A stretch of DNA of 64,000 nt, taken from positions 124,001-188,000 of the forward strand of contig CAWCLV010000001.1 in assembly GCA_963796485.1 (NCBI GenBank), given 5' to 3'. Source of the stretch: CAWCDJ01 sp963796485 (GTDB lineage Bacteria; Acidobacteriota; Terriglobia; Bryobacterales; Bryobacteraceae). Positions within the stretch are counted from its first letter, which is position 1, and the number at the start of each line of letters is the position of its first letter. Positions 49,325 to 58,371 of the stretch are shown piece after piece. The notes below the pieces were generated by a model that was given only the letters and a program-made list of their open reading frames with translations, did no database searches and was not told where the DNA came from. A program made the translations under genes and the position numbers.

Positions 49325-50670
49325 GCCGAAGCCGCCTCCCGTTCGAGAGGGATGACCGCCATGAGGGAGGTCCCGGCACCCGGCCTCGATTTCACCGTGA
49401 GGCGGCCCCCCAACTCTCTGACACGCTCCTGCATTCCCAGGAGTCCCAGTCCACGGCCCCGCGCCGAGGAACCATCGAAGCCGAGGCCGTCATCCTGCAC
49501 TTCCACCACCAGTTGGTCGCCGAGCGACCGTATACTCACCCCGATCGTCTTCGCCTTGGCGTGTCGCGCGCAGTTCGTCAGCGCCTCCTGCACCAGCCGG
49601 TATACGCACGTGCGGTGGCGGTCCGGCAAGTGCGCGAGCGGCCCTTCGATCTGCACGTTGACGGGCACGCCCGAGTGCTTCGAGAACTGCCGGGCCTGCC
49701 ACTGTATGGCGGATCCGAGACCGAGATCGTCGAGCATCGAAGGCCTCAGCCCCATGGCCATGTCGCGAACGGCGCGCAGCGTTTGTTCGGCCAGCCGGCG
49801 CGCATCTTCCACATGCTCCTGGAACTGCTCTTCCGGGGCCGACCGCAGTTCCTGGAGATTGCGCAATTCCATGCGCAGCGCCGTCAGCATCTGGCCGATC
49901 TCGTCGTGCAGTTCGCGGGAAATCGAACGGCGCTCTTCCTCCTGGGCGCGAACCAGTTGGCGCGAAAGAAGACGCAGTTCCTCTTCGGCGGCTTCAGCCC
50001 GCAGGCGCTGCTCATCGGAGTGTTGTTCAAGACGCGTCATGCGGTATGCGCTGACGCCGGCGATCAACAGCCCGATCAGCACGGTGATCCCCAACATGCG
50101 GCCGATAAAAATCGGCAGGTCGGCCTCCTCCTTGTCCACCGCCTCGCGCTGTTTCCGGAGGTTGGCTTGCGCCAGATCGCGGATTTCGTCGGCGATTGCC
50201 AGCGCCGCTTCCCGCCTGGGCAGCACCTGTTTGCGCAGAAAGATCCAGCTGAGGGCCGATTTCTGGGCGGGCGTCCACTCGAAGAGCGGATCCAGCACGT
50301 CCCAATACGCGCCGACCTCTTTGCGCAGCCGCTCGAGCCGCGGCGCTTCGTCGGCGCCCATCACCGTGCTGAGTTCCTGCAGCTCGCTTTCCATGCGGGC
50401 CCGCATCGCCACCAGCTGCGAGCGGTACAATCCGGCCGAGAGTTTCGAGGGGTCGAGCAGGTAATCTCGGGTCAGCAGGCCGACTTCGGCGATCTCCGAG
50501 CCCACCGCATTCAGGATCCGTTCCGTGCGGCGGTAGCGGTCGTTCAGCCCCGACACTTCGCGATACGTCTGGCGCGCCCTGCGCAACGCTCCCAGTCCCG
50601 AAATGCCGATCAGCACGATCAGCATCCCGAAACCAACCAGCAGGACGGGCCATGAGCGGTTGGGTTTCAT
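49321..50670 (-). CDS. Membrane sensor histidine kinase, CHASE3-like sensor and HisKA_3
   Basis: The 449-residue kinase has two transmembrane helices (about 8-28 and 182-202) around a helical periplasmic CHASE3-like domain. A coiled coil follows, then a HisKA_3 dimerisation domain with the phospho-His in SISRELHDEIGQML (about 248-261) and an ATPase domain with QDDGLGFDG and GRGLGLLGMQERV. It pairs with the downstream NarL-type regulator. The ATG at 50670 is used because the transmembrane helix starts there; the longer frame to 50802 is not protein-like. The stimulus is unknown. Confidence 0.88.
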   Translation of the reverse strand: MKPNRSWPVLLVGFGMLIVLIGISGLGALRRARQTYREVSGLNDRYRRTERILNAVGSEIAEVGLLTRDYLLDPSKLSAGLYRSQLVAMRARMESELQELSTVMGADEAPRLERLRKEVGAYWDVLDPLFEWTPAQKSALSWIFLRKQVLPRREAALAIADEIRDLAQANLRKQREAVDKEEADLPIFIGRMLGITVLIGLLIAGVSAYRMTRLEQHSDEQRLRAEAAEEELRLLSRQLVRAQEEERRSISRELHDEIGQMLTALRMELRNLQELRSAPEEQFQEHVEDARRLAEQTLRAVRDMAMGLRPSMLDDLGLGSAIQWQARQFSKHSGVPVNVQIEGPLAHLPDRHRTCVYRLVQEALTNCARHAKAKTIGVSIRSLGDQLVVEVQDDGLGFDGSSARGRGLGLLGMQERVRELGGRLTVKSRPGAGTSLMAVIPLEREAASA

Positions 50671-50834
50671 GCGGTCTATATTTATTATTAAACCGCCTTC
50701 GGGCGCAGAGGATGGCATCGGGCACCATGGAACTCGATGGTACCGCCGTGCTTCAGGTGCGCCCCATCCCCAAAAGGCATGACGCGCGCCGGTATTTGTC
50801 ATGAGCGGCCGCGCACCCGGCGGCCGCGATTCGG

Positions 50835-51152
50835 CTACTTCTTAAAGGTGCGGATATAAGCAACTACGTCGGCCGCCTGCGCCGGGGTGACGCTGTGGAC
50901 CGCCGGCATCTTGCCTTTTCCTTTCTCGATGACCCCTTCCAGTTCCTGATCGGACATTCCCTGAACTTCCGCAGACCCGAGCGGCTTCATCTCCACCTTC
51001 ATCATCTTCGCGATATTCGGGTTCCCTTGTCCTGCAGCGCCGTGGCAGTTCTTGCAGGCGCGGTCGTACACTGCCTTGCCCGCTTGGGCATTCGCAGCAC
51101 AGGCGAGGCCAACCGAGAAGGCAAAAAACGCAACGGCGAGTTTGTTGATCAT
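50835..51152 (-). CDS. Small class I cytochrome c
   Basis: The 105-residue protein has a signal peptide (residues 1-22, ending ANAQA). One haem-binding CKNCH (about residues 33-37) follows, and a distal methionine is likely in GKMPAVH (about residue 82). It is a soluble periplasmic mono-haem electron carrier. The ATG at 51152 has AAGGACG about 10 nt upstream. It is single-gene and divergent from pyruvate carboxylase. Confidence 0.88.
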   Translation of the reverse strand: MINKLAVAFFAFSVGLACAANAQAGKAVYDRACKNCHGAAGQGNPNIAKMMKVEMKPLGSAEVQGMSDQELEGVIEKGKGKMPAVHSVTPAQAADVVAYIRTFKK

Positions 51153-51310
51153 GATAAATCGTCCTTTCCTTGCTTTTGGCGCATATTGGCTGACAGACCG
51201 GTTCCGTGGCACTTGGCTGCCTCTGCGCATGATAACGCGCCTGCGCCGATGACGGTGTATCCTTTGGTACCCTGGAATCAACGGCTGGACATACGCCTGT
51301 TGTTTCCAAA

Positions 51311-54300
51311 ATGAAAAAACTGCTTGCTTTGAACCGCAGCGAAATTGCGATTCGCATCCTGCGCGCGGCCAATGAACTCGGGCTGCGCACGGTCGCCATC
51401 TATTCGCAGGAAGACCGGCTGGCTCTGCATCGTTTCAAGGCCGACGAAGCGTATCTCGTAGGCGAGGGCAAAGGCCCCGTCGAAGCGTATCTCGACGTGG
51501 AGGGAATTGTCGCGCTGGCGCGGGAGAAGGAAGTCGATGCGATCCATCCGGGTTACGGTTTTCTTTCCGAGAACCCCGCTTTAGCGCGCGCCTGCGAGCG
51601 TGCCGGAATCACCTTCATCGGGCCGAGTGCCGGAGTGCTCGACTTACTCGGAGACAAGACGGCCGCGCGGCGCCTCGCGCAAAAGACCGGCATCCCCGTG
51701 GTGCCCGGCACGGAGAAGGCCGTAGCCGACCCGCGCCAAGCGGAGAAGATCGCCGCCGAGATCGGGTTCCCCCTGATCATCAAGGCCGCGTTCGGCGGCG
51801 GAGGCCGCGGCATGCGCGTAGTGGATCGCGCGGCCGATTTCGCGGGGCGCCTGGAGGAAGCGCGGCGCGAAGCCGCTGCGGCCTTTGGGAACGACGCCGT
51901 GTTCATCGAACGCTTCGTGCGGCGCGCCAAACACATCGAGGTCCAGATCCTGGGCGACCGCCACGGCAACATCCTGCACCTTTACGAGCGCGACTGCTCC
52001 GTGCAAAGGCGCCATCAGAAGGTCGTCGAAGTGGCTCCGGCGGTTTCGCTCGACCCGAAGATCCGCGCCGCCCTGGCCGGCGCGGCGGTCGAACTCGCAA
52101 AGGCCGCGGGTTACTACAACGCCGGCACCGTGGAATTTCTGGTGGATGCGGATTCCGGCGAGTGGTATTTCATCGAGGTCAACCCGCGCATCCAGGTGGA
52201 GCACACGGTCACCGAAATGGTGACGGGGATCGACCTGGTGCGCTGCCAGATCCAGGTGGCGCAAGGGCTCGAACTTCACTCCGCCGAAATGAACCTGCCC
52301 GCGCAGGACGCGATTCCGCTTTACGGATACGCGCTGCAATGCCGCATCACCACCGAGGACCCGGCCAACGGGTTCGTTCCCGATTACGGCAAAATCTCGA
52401 CATACCGCTCGCCGGCCGGATTCGGTATCCGTCTCGACGGCGGCTCCGCCTATAGCGGTGCGGTGATCACCCCTTATTACGACTCGCTGCTCGTCAAAAC
52501 CACGGCCTGGGGCAGGGAATTCCGCCACGCCTGCCAGCGCATGGACCGCAGCCTCCGCGAGTTCCGCGTGCGCGGCGTGAAGACCAATATTCCGTTCCTG
52601 GAAAACGTGGTCAACCACCCGGATTTCCAGGCGGGAAACGTCACCACCCGCTGGCTGGAGGAGACTCCGGCGCTCTTCAAATTCGCGGCGAAGCGCGACC
52701 GCGCCACCAAGCTTCTGACCTACCTGGGCGACGTGATCGTGAACGGGAACCCGACGATTGCCGGCAAGCCCGCGCCCAAACGCATCGGAACGCCGCCCAT
52801 CCCGCGCCACGACTCTTCGGCACCGCCCGAAGGGACGCGCCAGATCCTGCAACGGGAGGGGCCGGAAGGCCTCGTCCAGTGGGTCGAAAACCAGAAGCGC
52901 CTGCTGATGACGGACACCACGTTTCGCGATGCCCACCAATCGCTGCTGGCCACGCGGGTCCGCACCTACGACATGATGGCGATCGCGAATTTCGTGTCGC
53001 ACCGGCTGAGCGGCCTGTTCAGTCTGGAAATGTGGGGCGGCGCGACCTTCGACGTCACCATGCGGTTCCTGCTCGAAGACCCGTTCCAGCGCTTGCGCCG
53101 CCTGCGCGAAGCCATCCCGAATATCTGCTTCCAGATGCTGCTGCGCGCGTCGAACGCGGTGGGCTACACGGCCTATCCCGATAACGTGGTGGCGGAGTTC
53201 ATCTACGAGGCCTCGGCGCAGGGCATCGACATCTTCCGCATCTTCGACTCGCTCAACTGGCTGCCCAACATGAAATCGTCGATGCAGGCGGTGCGCAAAA
53301 CACGCTCCATCTGCGAAGCGGCCATCTGCTACACCGGCGACATCCTCGACCCGAAGCGCGACAAGTACCCGCTCGAATACTACGTGCGCATGGCGAAGGA
53401 ACTGGAGCGCATGGGCGCGCACATGCTGGCGATCAAGGATATGGCGGGCTTGTGCAAGCCGTATGCCGCGGAAAAGCTGGTCAAGACGCTGCGGCAGGAA
53501 GTCGCGATCCCGATCCATTTTCATACGCACGACACCAGCGGGCTGAACGCGGCGTCCGTGTTGAAGGCCGCGGAATCGGGCGTCCACATCGCCGACGCGG
53601 CGATCGCCTCCATGAGCGGCCAGACCAGCCAGCCGAATCTCAATTCCATCGTGGCATCGCTGAATCACACGCGGCGCGATACGAAGCTCGATCTGGACGC
53701 GCTCAACCAGTATGCGGACTACTGGGAGGTGGTGCGCGAATTCTACGCCCCGTTCGATACCGGCCCGAAGTCCGGCACGGCCGAGGTGTACATCCACGAA
53801 ATGCCCGGCGGCCAGTACACCAATTTGAAAGAGCAGGCGGAATCCATGGGGCTCGGCGCGCGCTGGCACGAGCTGGCGCGGACGTATGCGGACGTCAACA
53901 TGGCGTTCGGAGACATCGTGAAGGTCACGCCTTCGAGCAAGGTGGTGGGCGACATGGCCATCTTCCTGGTCAATCACAACATGACCATGGCGCAGTTCGA
54001 GCGCCTCACGCCCGACCACAATTTGACGCTGCCGACCTCGGTCATCGAGATGTTCCAGGGAGCGCTCGGCGAACCCGAAGGCGGCTGGCCGAAGCCGTTG
54101 CAGAAAATCATCCTCCGCGGCGCGAAACCGCAGCGCGGGCGTCCCGGAGCGAACCTGCCCAAGGTGGACCTGGAAGAAGCCGCCGGGGTGGTGGAGAAGA
54201 AAACCGGCCACAAGCCGTCGCGCGACGAAGTGCTGAGCTATCTCATGTATCCCGATGTGTTCGTGAAGTTCGCGCGGGCGCATCAATCGTTCGGCGACGT

Positions 54301-54748
54301 GGACGTGCTGCCGACGCCGGAGTTCTACTACGGGATGGAACGCGGCGAAAGCGTCGCCGTGGAACTGGAGCCCGGCAAGACGCTGGTGGTGAAGTTTCAG
54401 ACGGTAGGCGAACCCCATCCCGACGGCACGCGCACGGTCTTCTTCGAATTAAACGGGCAGCCTCGCGAAGTTTCGGTGCGCGATCGCTCGCTCGAAGTGA
54501 AGGAAGCCCCCAAGCCCAAGGCCGATCCGAACGTTCCCGGCCAGATCGGCGCGCCGATTCCCGGCGTGGTTTCGACGGTCGCGGTGGAGTTGAATCAGAA
54601 GCTCGCGAAAGGCGACCGCCTGCTGGTGATGGAAGCCATGAAGATGCAGAGCACCGTCTATTCGCCCGTCGGCGGCACGGTGAAGCAGATGCTGGTGCAA
54701 CCCGGCCAGCACGTAGAGGCGAAAGATCTGCTGCTGGTGATCGAATAG
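51311..54748 (+). CDS. pyc: Pyruvate carboxylase
   Basis: The 1145-residue multifunctional enzyme makes oxaloacetate from pyruvate and bicarbonate with ATP. In order it has a biotin carboxylase domain (residues 1-450; KAAFGGGGRGMRVV ATP loop, EVNPRIQVEHTVTE active site), a carboxyltransferase barrel (about 530-800; DTTFRDAHQSL, with carbamylated-Lys-type AIKDMAG and metal HFHTHDTSG), a linker (PYC_OADA) and a biotinyl domain (about 1075-1145) with biotin lysine in VMEAMKMQS (about residue 1111). Full length, single chain. There is no strong Shine-Dalgarno before the ATG. Confidence 0.95.
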   Translation: MKKLLALNRSEIAIRILRAANELGLRTVAIYSQEDRLALHRFKADEAYLVGEGKGPVEAYLDVEGIVALAREKEVDAIHPGYGFLSENPALARACERAGITFIGPSAGVLDLLGDKTAARRLAQKTGIPVVPGTEKAVADPRQAEKIAAEIGFPLIIKAAFGGGGRGMRVVDRAADFAGRLEEARREAAAAFGNDAVFIERFVRRAKHIEVQILGDRHGNILHLYERDCSVQRRHQKVVEVAPAVSLDPKIRAALAGAAVELAKAAGYYNAGTVEFLVDADSGEWYFIEVNPRIQVEHTVTEMVTGIDLVRCQIQVAQGLELHSAEMNLPAQDAIPLYGYALQCRITTEDPANGFVPDYGKISTYRSPAGFGIRLDGGSAYSGAVITPYYDSLLVKTTAWGREFRHACQRMDRSLREFRVRGVKTNIPFLENVVNHPDFQAGNVTTRWLEETPALFKFAAKRDRATKLLTYLGDVIVNGNPTIAGKPAPKRIGTPPIPRHDSSAPPEGTRQILQREGPEGLVQWVENQKRLLMTDTTFRDAHQSLLATRVRTYDMMAIANFVSHRLSGLFSLEMWGGATFDVTMRFLLEDPFQRLRRLREAIPNICFQMLLRASNAVGYTAYPDNVVAEFIYEASAQGIDIFRIFDSLNWLPNMKSSMQAVRKTRSICEAAICYTGDILDPKRDKYPLEYYVRMAKELERMGAHMLAIKDMAGLCKPYAAEKLVKTLRQEVAIPIHFHTHDTSGLNAASVLKAAESGVHIADAAIASMSGQTSQPNLNSIVASLNHTRRDTKLDLDALNQYADYWEVVREFYAPFDTGPKSGTAEVYIHEMPGGQYTNLKEQAESMGLGARWHELARTYADVNMAFGDIVKVTPSSKVVGDMAIFLVNHNMTMAQFERLTPDHNLTLPTSVIEMFQGALGEPEGGWPKPLQKIILRGAKPQRGRPGANLPKVDLEEAAGVVEKKTGHKPSRDEVLSYLMYPDVFVKFARAHQSFGDVDVLPTPEFYYGMERGESVAVELEPGKTLVVKFQTVGEPHPDGTRTVFFELNGQPREVSVRDRSLEVKEAPKPKADPNVPGQIGAPIPGVVSTVAVELNQKLAKGDRLLVMEAMKMQSTVYSPVGGTVKQMLVQPGQHVEAKDLLLVIE

Positions 54749-54824
54749 CAGACCGTCGGAACGCCGGCGCCGGCTTTGTCCCGCGGCCGGGAGGCGAGGC
54801 AGCGGCCGCTCCTTCGGCAGCGGT

Positions 54825-55328
54825 TCACTGGTCTCGGGACGTCCGCATCGGGAGCGATCCATTGGCGTGCAAGGGCAGGAATGTCGCCCACGCGTGAGCG
54901 TGTTCCGTACCGTCGGCGGCCACCAGCACCGCCTCTGTTTTTGTGAGCCGCTTGTTCCGGCTGATCACCCAGCCGCGGACGAGAAACGTGTCCCCGGCCG
55001 TGACATGCCGGCGAAATCGAACCCGGAGCTCGGCCGTCAGGGCTTCCATCCCCATTCCGGCCACGGCCTTGGACATCGCCTCATCGAGGACCGTGCCGAC
55101 AACGCCTCCGTGGACAATTCCACTAAAGCCTTCCCAGGCGGACGCTGGAGTCCAGGTTGCGACGATTTCACCGGCGTCCTGACGCTCAAATCGTATCTGC
55201 AAGCCGTGCGGGTTGTTCCGCCCGCAGACAAAACAGCCCGACTGTGCGCGGGCGCGCAATGGCCCTCCGGATCCGTCGCCGGGGGCTTGCCGTGGCATTA
55301 CTTTCAAATCGTGCAGAGTTGCCTCCAT
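54825..55328 (-). CDS. PaaI-type hotdog thioesterase
   Basis: The 167-residue hotdog-fold protein has GCFVCGRNNPHGLQIRF (about residues 31-47) and GFSGIVHGGVVGTVLDEAMS (about 69-88), the HGG box and catalytic Asp/Glu region of PaaI/YbgC thioesterases. It should cleave an acyl-CoA thioester. The ATG at 55328 overlaps the upstream CoA-disulfide reductase end by 25 nt, so it is coupled to that operon. The CoA link of the two genes is suggestive. Confidence 0.8.
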   Translation of the reverse strand: MEATLHDLKVMPRQAPGDGSGGPLRARAQSGCFVCGRNNPHGLQIRFERQDAGEIVATWTPASAWEGFSGIVHGGVVGTVLDEAMSKAVAGMGMEALTAELRVRFRRHVTAGDTFLVRGWVISRNKRLTKTEAVLVAADGTEHAHAWATFLPLHANGSLPMRTSRDQ

Positions 55329-56977
55329 CCCTCCGGCCACCAGGCTCGATAGGTGCCATAGCCGCCGGAAAGATTGCGCACGCGGAAGCCATTTTGAGCC
55401 AGGAACCTGCAAGCATAATAGGACCGCTGGCCGGCCCGGCAGTATACCCAGATCTCCCGGTCGCGGGGTACCTCGTTCCATCTTGCCCGCAATTTGCCGA
55501 GCGGGATGTTTACCGCTCCTTCTACGTGGCCATCACGGAATTCTTCCACCTCGCGAACGTCCAGCAGGAAAGCGCCGGTGGTATCCAGTTCGGGCCAGGC
55601 AGCGAGTTCAACGTCGCCGCGCATCACATTCGATGCGGCCATGCCGGCCAGGTTCACCGGATCTTTCGCGGAACCGTATTGCGGCGCATAGCAGAGTTCG
55701 GCTTCTTCCAGATCGAAGACCGTCGCGCCCATCTGGATGGCCATCGCAATCACATCGATACGGCGCTCCACACCTTCTTCGCCCACCGCCTGGGCGCCCA
55801 GCAGGAGACCGTCTGAACCGCGGAATACCAATTTCAGGTGGATCGGCCTGGCGCCTGGATAATAGCCGGCATGCTGGTTTGGATGCAGGTATACCGCCTT
55901 GAAATCATTCATCCCCGCTCGCCGCAGGGTTTTTTCCGTCGCGCCCGTCAGTGCCGCGGTCTCTCCGAAGAAACCACAGACCGCGGTCGCCTGAACGCTC
56001 GAGAAATGGGCATCGCGCTCGCAGATGGCATCCGCGGCGATGCGACCCTGTCGGTTCGCAGGCCCCGCCAGCGGAATCAACTCCCACTGGCCCGTGGCCC
56101 GATTTTTGACTTCCACCGCGTCGCCGACCGCCCAGATCTGCGGATCGCTGGTGCGCATCCGGGAGTCGACGCGGATGCCGCCACGGGCACCGACCTCCAG
56201 TCCCGACGAGCGCGCGAGGTGGGATTCCGGACGTACGCCGATAGCAAGAACAACCAGTCCGGCCTCAAAAGCCGCACCCGCCTGCGTGCGCACTACCAGG
56301 CCGCCGCCCGCTTCTTCGAATCCGGCGACCGCATCGCCCAGTTGAACGTGCGTCACGTGCGCTGCCACCCGGTGGCGAACGTATTCGGCCATCTCCGGAT
56401 CGAGCGGGGGCAGCAACTGGTCCGCCATTTCCACCACGGTGACGTCCATTCCGCGATGGACGAGATTCTCGGCCATCTCCAGCCCGATGAAGCCGCCGCC
56501 GACAACGACGGCCCGCCGCGGGCTTCTCGATTCGATCCACTCCCGGATATCCTCGCTGTCAGGCAGGGTGCGCAGAGTGAAAATGCCCGGCAGATCGACG
56601 CCCGGCAAGGGCGGGCGGATGGGAGACGCGCCGGGCGATAACACGAGAGCATCGTATGGCTCGCGGTACTCGCGCCCGCTATCGACCTCGCGGACAATGA
56701 CCTGATGCGAATGGCGATCGATCCCGATGACTTCGTTCCGGAGGCGAACCTCGATATTGAAGCGGTCGCGAAACAGGTCCGGGCTGGCCAGCAGGAGCTT
56801 CGACTCCGGCTGGATCACGTTGCCCACGAAGTAGGGCAGTCCACAGTTGGCAAAGGAGACGTAGTACCCGCGGTCGAGGATCACGATTTCCGCGGTTTCA
56901 TCCAGCCTCCGAAGGCGTGCCGCGCACGATGCGCCGCCGGCAACACCTCCCACGATCACCACTCGTTTTCCGGCCAT
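55304..56977 (-). CDS. CoA-disulfide reductase with C-terminal rhodanese domain (CoADR-RHD)
   Basis: The 557-residue flavoprotein has an FAD domain (VIVGGVAGGASCAARLRR at about 6-23) and the active-site Cys of SFANCGLPYF (about 42-51). An NADH domain (AVVVGGGFIGLEMAENL) and dimerisation domain follow, then a rhodanese domain with Cys in VYCRAGQRS (about 512-520). The family reduces CoA disulfide or persulfides and polysulfide. It suggests low-molecular-weight thiol or sulfane-sulfur handling. It follows the NifX-like gene by 21 bp in the same operon. Confidence 0.88.
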   Translation of the reverse strand: MAGKRVVIVGGVAGGASCAARLRRLDETAEIVILDRGYYVSFANCGLPYFVGNVIQPESKLLLASPDLFRDRFNIEVRLRNEVIGIDRHSHQVIVREVDSGREYREPYDALVLSPGASPIRPPLPGVDLPGIFTLRTLPDSEDIREWIESRSPRRAVVVGGGFIGLEMAENLVHRGMDVTVVEMADQLLPPLDPEMAEYVRHRVAAHVTHVQLGDAVAGFEEAGGGLVVRTQAGAAFEAGLVVLAIGVRPESHLARSSGLEVGARGGIRVDSRMRTSDPQIWAVGDAVEVKNRATGQWELIPLAGPANRQGRIAADAICERDAHFSSVQATAVCGFFGETAALTGATEKTLRRAGMNDFKAVYLHPNQHAGYYPGARPIHLKLVFRGSDGLLLGAQAVGEEGVERRIDVIAMAIQMGATVFDLEEAELCYAPQYGSAKDPVNLAGMAASNVMRGDVELAAWPELDTTGAFLLDVREVEEFRDGHVEGAVNIPLGKLRARWNEVPRDREIWVYCRAGQRSYYACRFLAQNGFRVRNLSGGYGTYRAWWPEGWRQLCTI

Positions 56978-56998
56978 GGCAAGCTTCAGCGGGCTATG

Positions 56999-57352
56999 TC
57001 AGCACGTATGCGCCGAGTGATCGCAGGTATTCTGACCGGTGACGAGCGTTCCATCCAGATACTGCCGCACAAGAGTCGCCGCAGTCTCCGAGGGCGCGCC
57101 TGAGAGAACCTCAATCGATACCGATGCGAACAGGGAGTGCGCGCGCGAGCCCATGCCGCCCGCGATGACGAGGTTGACGCCCCGTTCTTTCAACCATGGC
57201 GGCAAGAGACCGGGTTGGTGCTCGGGAGCGTTCACCTCGGTTGATGCCGTCGTCTGCCGGGTCACGGGGTCAACGTCTATCAGGGCAAACACCTCGCAAT
57301 GGCCGAAGTGCTGGGCGAGGCGTCCGCCGCTAACGGGAATGGCAATTCGCAT
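56999..57352 (-). CDS. NifX/NifB-type dinitrogenase cofactor-like domain protein
   Basis: The 117-residue protein has the NifX/MTH1175 fold: MRIAIPVSGGRLAQHFGHCEVF at the start, then ERGVNLVIAGGMGSRA (about 56-71), ending in a Cys/His tail (QNTCDHSAHTC). Standalone members bind Fe-S/molybdenum-type clusters or act near metal and sulfur homeostasis genes; no nitrogenase gene is present here. It is first in a unit with CoADR-RHD and the thioesterase. Confidence 0.8.
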   Translation of the reverse strand: MRIAIPVSGGRLAQHFGHCEVFALIDVDPVTRQTTASTEVNAPEHQPGLLPPWLKERGVNLVIAGGMGSRAHSLFASVSIEVLSGAPSETAATLVRQYLDGTLVTGQNTCDHSAHTC

Positions 57353-57515
57353 TTGACTGTTTTCCTTTCCATCCAAGAGCATCGAGCTGCGGTGAGTCCG
57401 GCCCGGTAACAGCAGCACACCGGGCCGCGGCCGTTAGGGCGCGGGCGTTTCGGGCGCAAGGCGCTCCAGCCGGCTCGCACCGGGCGGTCTTCGCCGGGAT
57501 TTTAAGAGCTTTCAT
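57330..57515 (-). CDS. Possible 61-residue Cys-containing peptide
   Basis: A frame starting about 15 nt after the inferred minus-strand transcription start reads MKALKIPAKTARCEPAGAPC and is Ala/Arg-rich with five Cys. It overlaps the NifX-like ATG by 23 nt. AAGGG lies 8 nt before its ATG. I do not recognise it; composition is typical of GC-rich non-coding frames, so this is weak. Confidence 0.25.
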   Translation of the reverse strand: MKALKIPAKTARCEPAGAPCARNARALTAAARCAAVTGPDSPQLDALGWKGKQSNANCHSR

Positions 57516-57535
57516 TTCCGGGCCCTTTAGGCGAT

Positions 57536-57551
57536 AGTTATAGGTGCAACT
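57536..57551 (-). promoter_or_regulatory. TATAGGTGC motif, copy 1 (possible PadR operator)
   Basis: AGTTATAGGTGCAACT contains the 9-bp core TATAGGTGC (57539-57547). It overlaps a TATAAC -10 on the minus strand (57542-57537) for the NifX-CoADR operon, and precedes a plus-strand TACAAT (57558-57563) for the TrmO-like gene. No clear gene lies in 57564-57754. Confidence 0.45.
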
Positions 57552-57754
57552 CACACTTACAATAAAATCGCGCATGGTTCCGTGTCAAGCAGGACCCGGC
57601 CAATCGAAAAACGAACTGAACATGAATCATCACGAACACCTCGTCACAGTTGGCTCGGCCCAACGGAGCAGGAAGAGCGGCGGCGCACACGCTGCGGCGC
57701 CTTCCCGGTGTGGCGCAAGACGCCACAGGCGGCACGAACGAGCAGGTTCAAGCT

Positions 57755-58261
57755 ATGTCCAATGAATTGAAAATCGAGCCTATTGGCATCATCGAGACGC
57801 CGTTTCAGGATCCGAAAGGAACGCCAATCCAGCCTTCACGGGCGAGCGAAGCGCGGGGGAAAGTCCACGTGTACCAGCCCCTGTGGGACGGTTTGCAGGA
57901 TCTTGCCGGTTTTGAACGCATCTGGCTCATCTATTGGCTTCACAGGCGGGCAGGTGCGGCCCTGCGGGTAACCCCTTTCCTCGACCGGCAGGAGCGTGGG
58001 GTGTTTGCGACACGCGCGCCTGCCCGCCCGACTCCCATTGGAATCTCGGCGGTTCGCCTGCTCGCGATTCAGGACGGTGTTCTGGAAGTGGCGGATGTGG
58101 ATATGATCGACGGCACGCCGCTGCTGGACATCAAACCCTACGTCCCGGAGTTTGATTCTTACCCGGCCAGCCGAGCCGGTTGGTTTGACCAGTCGCACTC
58201 GCGAGAGCGCCTGGCCGATAACCGGTTCGAAGACGCGCCCGGTAGTCCGGAACAGCGCTGA
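57755..58261 (+). CDS. TrmO/TsaA family tRNA methyltransferase-like protein
   Basis: The 168-residue protein has the YaeB/TsaA beta-barrel pattern: IGIIETPFQDPKGTPIQPSR near the start, RGVFATRAPARPTPIGIS (about 80-97) and a C-terminal DMIDGTPLLDIKPYVPEFD (about 117-135). TrmO methylates t6A37 of tRNA with SAM. Shorter members like this are often found in metal/redox clusters and may have other targets. The ATG at 57755 starts family similarity; the frame upstream to 57650 is not protein-like. It is convergent with the peroxiredoxin gene. Confidence 0.78.
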   Translation: MSNELKIEPIGIIETPFQDPKGTPIQPSRASEARGKVHVYQPLWDGLQDLAGFERIWLIYWLHRRAGAALRVTPFLDRQERGVFATRAPARPTPIGISAVRLLAIQDGVLEVADVDMIDGTPLLDIKPYVPEFDSYPASRAGWFDQSHSRERLADNRFEDAPGSPEQR

Positions 58262-58371
58262 GCAGAAGGTCAGCGAGGGAGGGAGGAACCCGCCGGTCCG
58301 GCAAAGCGGTGACGGAAGCGGCCTGCCGCCTTTTGAGCCTCCCTCATGTTTCGATGCTTCGAACCGCGCAA

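Noticed and set aside
51644..54418. 924-codon minus-strand frame opposite pyruvate carboxylase
   Set aside because: Antisense shadow; Arg/His/Asp-rich with no motifs, while the plus strand encodes full pyruvate carboxylase.
57622..57765. Frame starting MNHHEHLVTVG before the TrmO-like gene
   Set aside because: Becomes Arg/His-rich noise after about 12 residues; no ribosome site and no recognised family.
58262..58371. GCGGCCTGCCGC followed by TTTT as a terminator after the TrmO-like gene
   Set aside because: The stem is only about 4 bp with a realistic loop; too weak to call.
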